A stretch of 64,000 nt of DNA from Lichenihabitans sp033947565 (GCF_033947565.1 NZ_JARPVX010000004.1:1-64000); one strand, 5' to 3'; positions 34,750 through 44,559 are shown, counted from the first letter of the stretch. The notes: generated from the letters alone by a model not told the origin. Made by a program: numbers and translations.

Positions 34750-36306
34750 TCAGGCCGCCTGGGCGACCGAGGCCCGATGGCGTCCCTCGATATCTTCCAT
34801 GGCCAGGGCTGCGAGACGGGACAGCAGCATGCGCTTCGGCTCGTCGAAGGCATCGCGCGACTGGCGGTCGACGACCCACAAGCCCCCGAGATGCTGAAGA
34901 TCGTCGTCGCTCAGCAAGGGGGCAACCGCCAGGAAGCCAAGCCCTTGCTCGGCCGCAAAGGACCCAAATTGGGCGTCGGTGGCCGGCGCGCGCACCACCA
35001 CCGGACGGCGGGCGCCCACCAGGGTTTCGCAAAGCGCCTGCGGTGGCGCGTTCGGCCCATCCCCCATGCCGTGATGGCCCACCACCACGACGCCATCGTG
35101 GTCGAGAACCGTGATGAAGGCGCCCGGAAGGCCCAACAGCATCGTGGCCATGCGGGCGATCCGGTTGAGGCTCGGGGTTTCCCGCAGCGCCCCAAGGCTC
35201 CGCAGGGCGTCGAGACGCCCGAGCCGGGCATCCGCGGCGGCGCTCCATTCGGCTTCCCGCTCGGCTTCTTCTTGCAGGGCCGGCGCCACGACGCGATTGC
35301 GACCGAGGCGCTTGGCATCGTAAAGCGCCCGATCGGCCGCAGCGATCAGCGTACCGCCGATGTCTTTGAAGGTGTCGGGCGTCGGCTGAACGGTGGCACA
35401 GCCCACGCTCACCGTCACGATGCCGCCGGCGTCCGGGTTGCGGACATGCGGCCTGCTCAGCGCCAGCACGGCGGCATGCGCCTCGGCCGCCATCGTGGCG
35501 GCGGCGCGCTCGTCGAGGCCGGGCAGCAGCAGGGCGAATTCCTCACCGCCGAAGCGGGCCACCACATCGCTCGTCCGCGCCGCCGTGGCCTGCAAGGTGC
35601 CGGCAATCAACTTCAGGCACGTGTCGCCGGCCTGATGGCCGTAATGGTCGTTGAAAGCCTTGAACCGGTCGACGTCGATCAACAGCAGCGACACGGGCGT
35701 GTTGTTGCGCGAGGCGCGACGACATTCCCCTTCGAGCGCCTGGTCGAACCGTCTGCGATTGGCGAGGTCTGTCAGGCCGTCGCTGCCGGCCAGTCGATTC
35801 AGCTCGAGGTTCGCGACCCGCAGCGCGAGTTCGGCGGTTTTCCGGGTGGAGATGTCGCGCAGCGACGCGATGATGGTGCCGTCGGTCGGCGCGGCGCGAA
35901 TCCGCATCTCGACCCACAGGGGTTCGCCGGTCGGCCGCGTGGTGCGGAACAGCGTTTCGGCACCGGGCCGTCCTGCCCGCACACGCGCCACGGCTTCTCC
36001 GGCCGCAACCTGTTCCTCGCCGACGAGGTCGTCCAGCGTCTGCCCGATGTAGGTTTCGGCCTCTTCGCCAAGCAGCCGCACCATCGACGCCGACGCGAAG
36101 GTGCACGACAGCGCCGCATCGAACACCAGGATGCCGTCAGGGCCGTGTTCGAGCCAGCCCGGGCGGGCATCGTTGCGGTGCGAGGCGGCGGCGGCGGCCC
36201 GCCGCCGGTAGCGAGCCCCGAACATGGCTGCGGTCGCCAGGGCGCCGGACATGAAGGCCGCGACATCCGACAAAAAGAGACTTTGTAGGGAAATCCCAAA
36301 ATCCAT
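34750..36306 (-). CDS. Diguanylate cyclase, PAS-GGEEF-GAF
   Basis: This probably makes cyclic di-GMP. The 518-residue product has one N-terminal helix (about 8-30), a PAS domain (about 45-165), then a cyclase domain with GGEEF at 253-257 and an inhibitory RTSD site at 244-247, exactly five residues before it. A GAF-like domain (about 355-510) follows the cyclase, where it is less often found. The ATG at 36306 is chosen; a TTG at 36321 is possible. An inverted repeat TCTCAA-AACA-TTGAGA lies just upstream (36316-36331). Confidence 0.9.
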   Translation of the reverse strand: MDFGISLQSLFLSDVAAFMSGALATAAMFGARYRRRAAAAASHRNDARPGWLEHGPDGILVFDAALSCTFASASMVRLLGEEAETYIGQTLDDLVGEEQVAAGEAVARVRAGRPGAETLFRTTRPTGEPLWVEMRIRAAPTDGTIIASLRDISTRKTAELALRVANLELNRLAGSDGLTDLANRRRFDQALEGECRRASRNNTPVSLLLIDVDRFKAFNDHYGHQAGDTCLKLIAGTLQATAARTSDVVARFGGEEFALLLPGLDERAAATMAAEAHAAVLALSRPHVRNPDAGGIVTVSVGCATVQPTPDTFKDIGGTLIAAADRALYDAKRLGRNRVVAPALQEEAEREAEWSAAADARLGRLDALRSLGALRETPSLNRIARMATMLLGLPGAFITVLDHDGVVVVGHHGMGDGPNAPPQALCETLVGARRPVVVRAPATDAQFGSFAAEQGLGFLAVAPLLSDDDLQHLGGLWVVDRQSRDAFDEPKRMLLSRLAALAMEDIEGRHRASVAQAA

Positions 36307-36423
36307 CGTTAAGTCTCTCAAAACATTGAGACCCTAACGTGCGGCGTCTTGTCCAAAGGTTAAGTCGGTCGTCGAAACTCTGGGTCATCCCCGCTTTTTA
36401 CGAACCCTCCACCATGCCTGACG

Positions 36424-37992
36424 CTACAGCACCACCTTGAACATCAGCACGAAGGCGATGATCCAGAGCGCCAGCGTCAGCCAGCGGATGCGCCGCATCT
36501 GGGCCTGGGCCAAGCCCTCGACGGTCTCGCCCGACAGCCCGATGCCGTGTTCGGCCGCATCCTCGAGCCGGCCGAGGATGCGTTCGCCCCGCAGCATCAG
36601 GTCCGGCAAGGCCAGGCTGGCGCTCCACAACGACGCCAGGCCAGAGCCGAGATCCTGCAGCTTGCCGGCGGGGCCGAGGTTCTCCTCGATCCAGGTGCGC
36701 ACCACGGGTTCCGAGGTGGCCCACAGGTTCAGCTTGGGGTCGAGCGAGCGGGCGACGCCCTCGACCACCACCATGGTCTTTTGCAGCATCACCAGTTCGG
36801 TGCGGGTCCGCATGTCGAACAGGGCGGTGATCTCGAACAGCAGCGTCAGCAGGTTGGCCATCGAGATCTGGTCGGCCGTGCGCGAATGGATCGGCTCGCC
36901 GATGGCGCGGATCGCCTGGGCGAAGTCGGCCACCCGGTGCTTGCGCGGCACATAGCCGGCCTCGATGTGCACCTCGGCCACCCGGGCATAGTCGCGCGTG
37001 ATGAAGCCGTAGAGGATCTCGGCCAGGAAGCGGCGCTCCTTGGCGCCGAGCCGCCCCATGATGCCGAAATCGACCGCGACGAGCCGCCCGTCGTGGTCGA
37101 CGAACAGATTGCCCTGGTGCATGTCGGCATGAAAGAAGCCGTCCCGCACCGCATGGCGCAGGAAGCTCTGGATGACGATGCGGCCGATGTCGGCCAGATC
37201 GACGCCGCGCGCCTCGAGGGCGGGAATGTTCGACAACGACGTGCCCTGCACCCAGTCGAGGGTCAGCACGTCCTTGGCCGTCAGCGTCCAGTCGATGGAC
37301 GGCACCCGGAAATCCGGATCCTCGGCTGCGTTGTCGGCGAATTCGGACGCAGCGGCGGCCTCGATGCGAAAGTCCATCTCCATGGTGACGGACCGCGCCA
37401 GCGTGTCGACCACCTCGGTCGGCTTCAACCGACGCGCGTCGGCGAGCCAGCGCTCGGCCACGCGGGCCGCGAAGGCCATGTCGGACAGGTCGCGCCGGAA
37501 CCGCCGGGCGACGCCGGGACGGGCCACCTTGACCGCGACCTCGCGGCCATCGCCCGCCACCCGGGCGCGATGCACCTGGGCGATGGAGGCGGCCGCGACG
37601 GGTTGCGAGAATTCCGAGAACAAAGCTGTGATCGGCTTGCCGAAGGCGGCCTCGACGGTTGCGACCGCAACCTCCTGCGGGAAGGGTGCGACCCGGTCGC
37701 GCAGCGACTCGAGTTCCTTCACGGCGGCGGCGCCGACCACGTCGGGCCGGGTGGCCAGGAACTGGCCGAGCTTGATGTAGGACGGTCCGAGCCGGGTGAT
37801 GGCGGCCGGCAGGCGCGCCACGCCGCCCCGCACGTTGGGCCTTGCGATCATGCGGGCCACGGCCAGCGGCAGCCGGGCCTCCACCGGCACGGCGCGGGGA
37901 TCGACGCCCGAGAAGACACCTTCCCGCGCCAGCACCCAGCCGGCACGGATCAGCCGACCCACATGGCCGAGGTTGACCGGGCTGAGAAGCAT
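36424..37992 (-). CDS. ubiB: UbiB family protein, ubiquinone biosynthesis
   Basis: UbiB is an atypical protein-kinase-like ATPase needed for ubiquinone synthesis. The 522-residue product has the KxGQ motif (SYIKLGQFLATRPD), the A-rich loop SIAQVHRARV, VKVARPGV with the conserved Lys, HADMHQGNLFV, and AVDFGIMG in place of DFG. Two C-terminal helices are present (final one LTLALWIIAFVLMFKVV). The ATG at 37992 overlaps the ubiE stop (TGATG). Confidence 0.95.
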   Translation of the reverse strand: MLLSPVNLGHVGRLIRAGWVLAREGVFSGVDPRAVPVEARLPLAVARMIARPNVRGGVARLPAAITRLGPSYIKLGQFLATRPDVVGAAAVKELESLRDRVAPFPQEVAVATVEAAFGKPITALFSEFSQPVAAASIAQVHRARVAGDGREVAVKVARPGVARRFRRDLSDMAFAARVAERWLADARRLKPTEVVDTLARSVTMEMDFRIEAAAASEFADNAAEDPDFRVPSIDWTLTAKDVLTLDWVQGTSLSNIPALEARGVDLADIGRIVIQSFLRHAVRDGFFHADMHQGNLFVDHDGRLVAVDFGIMGRLGAKERRFLAEILYGFITRDYARVAEVHIEAGYVPRKHRVADFAQAIRAIGEPIHSRTADQISMANLLTLLFEITALFDMRTRTELVMLQKTMVVVEGVARSLDPKLNLWATSEPVVRTWIEENLGPAGKLQDLGSGLASLWSASLALPDLMLRGERILGRLEDAAEHGIGLSGETVEGLAQAQMRRIRWLTLALWIIAFVLMFKVVL

Positions 37993-38768
37993 CAAAGCTT
38001 CCAGGCCGAATGGATCGCCACGATGCCGCCCGACAGGCGCGTGAAGGACACGTTGCGGAACCCGGCATCGCCGATGAGGTCGGCGAAGTAATCGGCGGTC
38101 GGGAACTTGCGGATCGATTCGACCAGGTAGCGATAGGGCTCGCCGTCACCCGTGACCATGCGGCCGATATGCGGGATCACCTTAAACGAGAAGGCGTCAT
38201 ACACCTTGTCGAGGCCCGGCACGTCGACGTCGGAGAATTCGAGACAAAGAAAATGGCCGCCGCGCTTCAGCACCCGATGGGCTTCCGCCAGCGCGCGGTC
38301 GATGCGCGGCACGTTTCGGATGCCGAAGGCGATGGTGTAGCAATCGTAGCTGTTATCCTCGAGCGGCAGCGCCTCGGCATTGCCTTCGACGAAGTCGAGA
38401 GGCCCCTGGATGCCGCGCTGTTTGCCGACCCGGTCCTGGCCTACCGCCAGCATGTCGGGGTTGATGTCCAGCACGGTGACGGCAGTCTGAGGCCCGCCGG
38501 CCCGCGCCACACGGAACGCCACGTCGCCGGTGCCGCCCGCCACGTCGAGGTGACGGAATGCCCGCGTGCGCGACGGTTTGACTTTCGAAACCAGCACGTC
38601 CTTCCAGGCCCGGTGCAGGCCGCCCGACATCAGGTCGTTCATCACGTCGTAGCGACTTGCCACCTTGTGAAAAACGTCGTCGACCAAGCCCTGCTTTTCG
38701 CCGAGCGCCACGTCGGTGTAGCCGAAATGCGTGGTATTCTGGCCGTTTCTCATGCGTTCGGGGGGCAT
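37992..38768 (-). CDS. ubiE: Ubiquinone/menaquinone C-methyltransferase UbiE
   Basis: UbiE is a SAM-dependent methyltransferase of quinone synthesis. The ATG at 38768 gives 258 residues with AGGAT 8-9 bases upstream; ATGs at 38798 and 38753 are alternatives. Seen are FHKVASRYDVMNDLMSGG, the SAM motif LDVAGGTGDVAFR, and TIAFGIRNVPRID. It is coupled to ubiB and divergent from mutM. Confidence 0.95.
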   Translation of the reverse strand: MPPERMRNGQNTTHFGYTDVALGEKQGLVDDVFHKVASRYDVMNDLMSGGLHRAWKDVLVSKVKPSRTRAFRHLDVAGGTGDVAFRVARAGGPQTAVTVLDINPDMLAVGQDRVGKQRGIQGPLDFVEGNAEALPLEDNSYDCYTIAFGIRNVPRIDRALAEAHRVLKRGGHFLCLEFSDVDVPGLDKVYDAFSFKVIPHIGRMVTGDGEPYRYLVESIRKFPTADYFADLIGDAGFRNVSFTRLSGGIVAIHSAWKL

Positions 38769-38859
38769 CGATCCATCCTGCTGTCGCGGCCGGACCATAG
38801 AGGATCGACACCGCTAATCAAACGGTGCGGGGAGGCCCCGCAATGGTTATCTCGGTCGC

Positions 38860-39741
38860 ATGCCTGAACTCCCCGAAGTTGAAACCGTCGTCCGCGGCCT
38901 TGCTCCGACCCTCACGGGCGCGACCCTTCAGGCCGTGGAGCAGAACCGTGCCGGCCTGCGCTTCCCGTTCCCGGAGGATTTCGCCGCACGGTTGACCGGC
39001 CGCATCATCGGGGGCGTTCGGCGCCGGGCCAAATACATCCTGGCCGATCTCGACGACGGAGTCGTGCTGGCCATGCACCTCGGCATGACGGGCTCGTTCC
39101 GGATCGAGCGGGCCGAACTCGAGGCCACGCCGGGCGGCTACTACCACGAGCGCAGCCGCGACACGCGGCACGACCATGTGGTGCTGCACCTGGGTGACGG
39201 AGCGCGCGTTACCTACAACGATCCGCGGCGGTTCGGCTTCATGACGCTCGTGGCATCTGAGGCGCTGGCCGATCACCCCTTGTTCCGGCATATCGGGGTC
39301 GAGCCGCTCGGCCCCGATTTCGACGCCGTCGTGCTGGCGACACTGCTGCATCGCAAGGCTGCGCCTTTAAAGGCGGCGTTGCTCGACCAGACGCTGATCG
39401 CAGGCTTGGGCAACATCTACGTCTGCGAGGCGCTGCACCGCTCCGGCCTGTCGCCCCGCCGTGCCGCTGGAACCCTGGTGCGGGCTGACGGCCGACCGAC
39501 GCCGCGCGCCGTGACGCTCGCAGCCGCCATCCGGGCGGTGCTGGAAGACGCCATTCTGGCGGGCGGATCGACATTGAGGGATTACCGGCGCCCCGATCAA
39601 ACGCTGGGCACCTTCCAGCACGGCTTTCGCGCCTATGATCGGGAAGGTGCGGCCTGCTGCACCCCGGGGTGCGCCGGCACCATCGCCCGTATCGTACAAA
39701 GCGGCCGGTCGACATTCTTCTGCGCGGCCTGTCAGCGCTGA
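38860..39741 (+). CDS. mutM: Formamidopyrimidine-DNA glycosylase
   Basis: MutM (Fpg) excises 8-oxoguanine and cleaves the strand. The 293-residue product begins MPELPEVETVVRGL, where Pro2 is the catalytic nucleophile and Glu3 assists. LHLGMTGSF and NDPRRFGFM are conserved, GLGNIYVCEAL contains the helix-two-turn-helix, and a C-terminal zinc finger has cysteine pairs CTPGC and CAAC. The order ubiE/ubiB divergent from mutM is common in alphaproteobacteria. A strong terminator follows. Confidence 0.96.
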   Translation: MPELPEVETVVRGLAPTLTGATLQAVEQNRAGLRFPFPEDFAARLTGRIIGGVRRRAKYILADLDDGVVLAMHLGMTGSFRIERAELEATPGGYYHERSRDTRHDHVVLHLGDGARVTYNDPRRFGFMTLVASEALADHPLFRHIGVEPLGPDFDAVVLATLLHRKAAPLKAALLDQTLIAGLGNIYVCEALHRSGLSPRRAAGTLVRADGRPTPRAVTLAAAIRAVLEDAILAGGSTLRDYRRPDQTLGTFQHGFRAYDREGAACCTPGCAGTIARIVQSGRSTFFCAACQR

Positions 39742-39750
39742 ACACCAACG

Positions 39751-39778
39751 AAAAAGCCGCCCGAAGGCGGCTTCATTT
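39751..39778. terminator. Bidirectional terminator between mutM and DUF1328 gene
   Basis: AAGCCGCC-CGAA-GGCGGCTT is a perfect 8-bp stem with a tetraloop, flanked by AAAA on the left and CATTTCG on the right. It can serve both convergent genes. Confidence 0.8.
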
Positions 39779-39801
39779 CGTGTGGGTCGACGATGGCAGG
39801 A

Positions 39802-39984
39802 TCAAGCGCCGCGGCGCATAAGCCCAAAGATGAGGGAGATCACGAGCAGCACGATCGCCACGTAGAACACGAGATGGGCCGCGCTCATCGCCGTGCCGGC
39901 CAACCCGCCGAAGCCAAGCACGCCGGCCACAAGGGCGATCACCAGAAAGATCAGGGCCCAGTGAAGAAGATTGCCGAAGTTCAT
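39802..39984 (-). CDS. Small membrane protein, DUF1328 (YtjA-like) family
   Basis: The 60-residue product has two hydrophobic helices: one over about 8-28 (ALIFLVIALVAGVLGFGGLA) and one over about 38-55. It starts MNFGNLLHWA and ends RRGA. The pattern matches DUF1328, widespread small stress-linked inner-membrane proteins of unknown function. The ATG at 39984 has GGGA upstream. Confidence 0.88.
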   Translation of the reverse strand: MNFGNLLHWALIFLVIALVAGVLGFGGLAGTAMSAAHLVFYVAIVLLVISLIFGLMRRGA

Positions 39985-40105
39985 CGCCGTGTTCCCGATG
40001 CGTCCGCGACGAAGCCGCGGCCCCTGAGCCTTTCGGGATGCGACGCCTCGTCTCACCCCTGACTTGGAAGCAACGGCCAAACCCGACCTGAGTTCCAGAT
40101 GATCG

Positions 40106-42784
40106 TCACGCCGCGGTTGCGGTCGCGGCCTGTTCGAGGGCTTTGCCGATCGCCTCGAGGGCCGCCTCGGCCGCCGCTCCGTTCGGGCCGCCCGCCTGAG
40201 CCATGTCCGGACGGCCACCCCCGCCTTTGCCGCCGAGCGCCTCCGAGCCGACGCGCACGAAATCGACCGCGTTGAAGCGCCCCACCAGATCCTTGGTGAC
40301 CGATACCACTACGCCGGCCTTGCCGTCCGCGCCAACGCCCACGATGGCCACGATGCCGGAGCCGAGACTGCCCTTGGCCTCGTCTGCCAGGCCCTTCAGG
40401 TCTTTCATCTCGACGCCTGTGACGGCACGGGCGAAGAACCCGACCCCCGCGACGTCGCGGGCCGCCGGGGTGTCCGTGCCGCCGCCACCCATCGCGAGGC
40501 GCTTGCGGGCCTCGCCCAGGTCGCGCTCGAGCCGGCGGCGTTCTTCGACCAGCGTCGCGAGCCGCTCCGGAACCGTGTCGGCCGGGGCCTTCAGCAATGC
40601 CGCAGCCTGTTGCAGGCGCCGCGATTCCGCATTGAGGTGCTGGCGGGCCGCGTCGCCGGTCTTCGCCTCGAGACGTCGCACGCCCGCCGAAACGGCGCTC
40701 TCGCCCACAAGCGTCACCAGTCCGATATTGCCGGTGCGGCTCGCATGGGTGCCGCCGCAGAGCTCGATCGAATAGGGCTTGGCGCCGCCGCCTTCGTTCT
40801 CGACGGTGCCCATCGAGACGACCCGCACCTCGTCGCCGTATTTTTCGCCGAACAGCGCACGGGCGCCGCTGGCCCGGGCTTCGTCGATCCCCATCAGTCG
40901 CGTCACCACCGGCTCGTTGCGCAGCACGACCGCATTGGCCAGGTTCTCGACGGCCTCGAGCTCGGCGTCGGTCATCGGCTTCTGGTGTGAGAAGTCGAAG
41001 CGCAACCGCTCGGGGCCCACGAGCGAACCTTTTTGGGCCACATGGGGCCCGAGCACCTGCCGCAGCGCTTCGTGCAGCAGGTGGGTGGCCGAATGATTGG
41101 CCCGGATGGCACCGCGGCGGGCATGATCGACTGCGAGCTCGACGGCGGCTCTCTTGGCAAGCCTGCCATCCTCAACCGTTACGGCATGGACGAAAAGGTC
41201 GCCAAGCTTCTTCCGCGTGTCGGTGACGCGCACTCGTAGACCGGGGCCCGTGATGGTGCCTGTATCGCCGAGCTGGCCACCCGATTCGGCGTAGAAGGGG
41301 GTCTGGTTGAGGAGCGCGAAGCCGTTCTCGCCGGCCGACAACGCCTCGACCGGTTGGCCGTCACGCACCAATGCCGTGATCACACCCTCCGCCGTCTCAG
41401 TGCCGTAACCGAGGAACTCCGTGGCGCCGACGTCTTCCTTCAAACCAAACCACACCGTTTCCGTGGCGGCCTCGCCGGACCCCGACCAGGCCTTGCGGGC
41501 GTCTGCCTTCTGGCGTGCCATGGCGCTGGCGAAGCCTGCATCGTCCACCTTGATTTCGCGGGCCCGCAGGGCCTCCTGGGTCAGATCGAGCGGAAAGCCG
41601 AACGTGTCGTAAAGCCGGAACGCCACGTCGCCCGACAAGGTGGCGCCAGGGGTCAGCGTGCGGGTTTCGTCCTCCAGCATGGAAAGGCCGCGGGCGAGCG
41701 TCACCCGGAAGCGGGTTTCCTCCAGGCGCAGGATCTCGGCGATGCGCTCTTCGGCTGCGACAAGCTCGGGAAAGGCCTGCCCCATCTCGCGCACCAGCCC
41801 GGGCACGAGCCGCCACATCAGCGGCTCGCGCGCGCCAAGCAACTGCGCGTGGCGCATCGCGCGCCGCATGATGCGGCGAAGCACATAGCCGCGACCCTCG
41901 TTGGAGGGATCGACGCCGTCGGCCACCAGGAACGAGGATGCGCGCAGGTGGTCCGCGATGATGCGGTGACTTGCAGCCTGCGGCCCGTCCGGGTCGACGC
42001 CGGTCAACTGGGCCACGGTCTCGATCAGCCGACGCATCATGTCGGTGCCGTAGTTCGACGGCACGCCCTGCAGGATCGCGGCCATCCGCTCGAGGCCCAT
42101 GCCGGTGTCGATCGAGGGGCGGGGCAGGGGCGAGCGGTCGCCGGGCGTCACCTGCTCGTATTGCATGAAGACGAGGTTCCAGAACTCCAGGAACCGGTCG
42201 CCATCCTCATCGGCGCTGCCGGGCGGCCCACCCCACAGCTTGTCGCCCTGGTCGAAGAAGATTTCCGAACAAGGCCCGCAGGGGCCCGTGTCGCCCATCG
42301 CCCAGAAATTATCGGAGGTCGGGATGCGGATGATCTTCGATTCCGGGAAGCCGGCGATCTTCCGCCACAAGTCGAAGGCCTCGTCATCGTCATGGTAGAC
42401 CGTGACGAGCAGGCGGTCCTTCGGCAGGTCGAACTGCTTCGTGATCAGCGTCCAGGCGAGCTCGATGGCGTCGGCCTTGAAATAATCGCCGAACGAGAAG
42501 TTGCCCAGCATTTCGAAAAAGGTGTGGTGGCGCGCCGTATAGCCGACGTTGTCGAGGTCGTTGTGCTTGCCACCGGCCCGCACGCATTTCTGAGACGTGG
42601 TCGCGCGGTTGTAGGGGCGCTTTTCGACGCCGGTGAAGACATTCTTGAACTGCACCATCCCGGCATTGGTGAACATCAACGTCGGGTCGTTGCGAGGGAC
42701 GAGGGAGCTCGACGGCACGATCTCGTGGCCGGCATCGCGGAAAAAGTTCAGGAAGGTCGACCGGATCGCGTTGACGCTGCTCAT
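40106..42784 (-). CDS. alaS: Alanyl-tRNA synthetase
   Basis: AlaS charges tRNA-Ala. The 892-residue product has the class II catalytic domain at the N-terminus (VNAIRSTFLNFFRDAGHEIV, motif 2 and 3 regions), an editing domain with HSATHLLHEAL and CGGTHASRTG (zinc ligands), and a C-terminal oligomerisation/DHHA1 domain rich in Gly and Ala. It stands alone; recA, its usual near neighbour, lies 700 bases away with the MAPEG gene between. Confidence 0.97.
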   Translation of the reverse strand: MSSVNAIRSTFLNFFRDAGHEIVPSSSLVPRNDPTLMFTNAGMVQFKNVFTGVEKRPYNRATTSQKCVRAGGKHNDLDNVGYTARHHTFFEMLGNFSFGDYFKADAIELAWTLITKQFDLPKDRLLVTVYHDDDEAFDLWRKIAGFPESKIIRIPTSDNFWAMGDTGPCGPCSEIFFDQGDKLWGGPPGSADEDGDRFLEFWNLVFMQYEQVTPGDRSPLPRPSIDTGMGLERMAAILQGVPSNYGTDMMRRLIETVAQLTGVDPDGPQAASHRIIADHLRASSFLVADGVDPSNEGRGYVLRRIMRRAMRHAQLLGAREPLMWRLVPGLVREMGQAFPELVAAEERIAEILRLEETRFRVTLARGLSMLEDETRTLTPGATLSGDVAFRLYDTFGFPLDLTQEALRAREIKVDDAGFASAMARQKADARKAWSGSGEAATETVWFGLKEDVGATEFLGYGTETAEGVITALVRDGQPVEALSAGENGFALLNQTPFYAESGGQLGDTGTITGPGLRVRVTDTRKKLGDLFVHAVTVEDGRLAKRAAVELAVDHARRGAIRANHSATHLLHEALRQVLGPHVAQKGSLVGPERLRFDFSHQKPMTDAELEAVENLANAVVLRNEPVVTRLMGIDEARASGARALFGEKYGDEVRVVSMGTVENEGGGAKPYSIELCGGTHASRTGNIGLVTLVGESAVSAGVRRLEAKTGDAARQHLNAESRRLQQAAALLKAPADTVPERLATLVEERRRLERDLGEARKRLAMGGGGTDTPAARDVAGVGFFARAVTGVEMKDLKGLADEAKGSLGSGIVAIVGVGADGKAGVVVSVTKDLVGRFNAVDFVRVGSEALGGKGGGGRPDMAQAGGPNGAAAEAALEAIGKALEQAATATAA

Positions 42785-43015
42785 GGGGAACTCGGAAACT
42801 TCGATGTCGTGGCGCGTCCAGGCGCAGCGCGCGATGTCGAAGAACCTGGACGATCCGGGGAAAGCGCTGGAGCCTGTCTAACGAGGGTGCCCGGCGCTGT
42901 CGAGCAAAGGCGGCAGCGGGACCTCGGAGGCCTATACCTTTGGCGCACCGCGCCTACATGCATTGTGCTGCCTTGACGCCTTCGCGTCAGCCGCGCTCCC
43001 TCCCGAGAGGCCCGC

Positions 43016-43414
43016 ATGCTGTTTCCAACCACCACCGCCACCTTCGCAGGCCTGTTCGGCCTGATCTATGTAGGCCTGACCGCCTGGGTGATGATCTCCC
43101 GCACCACCTTCAACACGCTCGAAGGGGACAGCGGCAACCCAGTTCTCCAGAAGCGCGTGCGCTCGCAGGGTAATTTCGGCGAATACGTGCCGATCGGCCT
43201 GGTGCTGATCGCTCTTCTCGAGGGCGGCGGTGGCGGTCACGGCCTGGTGATGACGGTGCTGCTGATGCTGCTGATCGGGCGCGTGCTGCATCCGTTTGGC
43301 CTGTTCGCGGCACCCGGCTCCGCTCCGATGTTCGCCTGCCGGGGCGGCGGCATGCTGTTGACCCTGTTGTCCCTGTTGATCACCTCGCTGGCGCTGTTGA
43401 TCGACTTCGCGTGA
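43016..43414 (+). CDS. MAPEG family membrane protein
   Basis: The 132-residue product has four hydrophobic segments. The cytoplasmic-loop sequence VLQKRVRSQGNFGEYVPIGL matches the MAPEG (eicosanoid/glutathione-linked membrane protein) core, where Arg and Asn/Glu bind glutathione in known members. The role in bacteria is unclear. A 10-bp hairpin follows. Confidence 0.85.
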   Translation: MLFPTTTATFAGLFGLIYVGLTAWVMISRTTFNTLEGDSGNPVLQKRVRSQGNFGEYVPIGLVLIALLEGGGGGHGLVMTVLLMLLIGRVLHPFGLFAAPGSAPMFACRGGGMLLTLLSLLITSLALLIDFA

Positions 43415-43431
43415 TCGACGTCTGAAACGAC

Positions 43432-43456
43432 GATGCCCGGCGCGAAGCCGGGCATC
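43432..43456. terminator. Hairpin between convergent MAPEG gene and recA
   Basis: GATGCCCGGC-GCGAA-GCCGGGCATC is a perfect 10-bp stem with a 5-base loop. No strong T-run follows on the + strand; on the recA strand it is followed by TCGTCGTTT. It probably ends transcription from both sides. Confidence 0.65.
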
Positions 43457-43485
43457 GATCGGAATGGCATCAGGCGTCGCAGCCC

Positions 43486-44559
43486 TTACGGCTCGCCATC
43501 GTCCTCAGCCTCGGGCGTCCCCAAGATGCGGTCGGCGATGAGGCCGGCATTTTGGCGCACCGCGGCCTCGATCTTGGCCGCGATCTCCGGATTGGCCTTG
43601 AGGAAGCCCTTCGAGTTCTCGCGACCCTGGCCCAGGCGCTGGCTGTCATAAGAGAACCAGGCGCCCGACTTTTCCACCACGCCGGCCTTGACGCCGAGAT
43701 CGATTAACTCGCCGATCTTCGACACGCCTTCGCCATACATGATGTCGAATTCGACCTCCTTGAAGGGCGGTGCCACCTTGTTCTTCACAACCTTGACCCG
43801 GGTCGAGTTTCCCAGCACTTCGTCGCGATCCTTGATGGCGCCGATGCGGCGGATGTCGAGGCGGACCGAGGCGTAGAACTTCAGGGCGTTGCCGCCCGTC
43901 GTTGTTTCGGGCGAACCGTACATCACACCGATCTTCATGCGGATCTGGTTGATGAAGATCACCATGGTGTTGGAACGGGAGATCGAGGCCGTCAGCTTGC
44001 GCAGGGCCTGGCTCATCAGGCGCGCCTGCAGGCCGGGCTGCACATCGCCCATCTCGCCTTCGATTTCGGCACGCGGCGTCAGGGCCGCCACCGAATCCAC
44101 CACCAGCACGTCCACGGCGCCGGACCGCACCAGCGTGTCGGTGATCTCGAGTGCCTGCTCGCCCGTGTCGGGCTGCGAGATCAGCAGGTCCTCGAGGTTG
44201 ACGCCGAGCTTGCGGGCATAAACCGGATCGAGCGCATGCTCGGCATCCACAAAGGCGCAAACACCGCCGCGCTTCTGCGCTTCCGCGATGACGTGCAGCG
44301 TCAGGGTGGTCTTGCCGGACGACTCGGGACCATAGATTTCGATCACCCGGCCACGCGGCAAGCCGCCGACGCCGAGCGCGATGTCGAGCCCGAGCGAGCC
44401 GGTGGGGATCGTCTCGATCTCGACCGCCTTCTGGTTCTTGCCAAGGCGCATGATCGAGCCCTTGCCGAAGGCGCGCTCGATCTGCGAGAGCGCCGCGTCG
44501 AGCGCCTTTGTCTTGTCCACGGAGGTTCCTTCCACGAGGCGAAGATCAGCCTGGGCCAT
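43486..44559 (-). CDS. recA: Recombinase RecA
   Basis: RecA forms DNA filaments for recombination and triggers LexA self-cleavage. The 357-residue product has Walker A GPESSGKTTL, VFINQIRMKIGVMYGSPETT (L1/L2 region, quoted in part), and GGNALKFYASVRLDIRRIG. The acidic tail ends EAEDDGEP. Its promoter region carries an SOS box (44612-44626), so it should be LexA-regulated. Confidence 0.98.
   Translation of the reverse strand: MAQADLRLVEGTSVDKTKALDAALSQIERAFGKGSIMRLGKNQKAVEIETIPTGSLGLDIALGVGGLPRGRVIEIYGPESSGKTTLTLHVIAEAQKRGGVCAFVDAEHALDPVYARKLGVNLEDLLISQPDTGEQALEITDTLVRSGAVDVLVVDSVAALTPRAEIEGEMGDVQPGLQARLMSQALRKLTASISRSNTMVIFINQIRMKIGVMYGSPETTTGGNALKFYASVRLDIRRIGAIKDRDEVLGNSTRVKVVKNKVAPPFKEVEFDIMYGEGVSKIGELIDLGVKAGVVEKSGAWFSYDSQRLGQGRENSKGFLKANPEIAAKIEAAVRQNAGLIADRILGTPEAEDDGEP

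Noticed and set aside
34625..35248. Minus-strand frame extending past the end of the cyclase gene
   Set aside because: Out of frame with the PAS-GGEEF-GAF protein, Arg/Pro-rich, no start signal; an overlap shadow.
43016..43414. MAPEG protein as a glutathione transferase in a detoxification cluster
   Set aside because: No glutathione or detoxification genes are adjacent; only the family can be supported.
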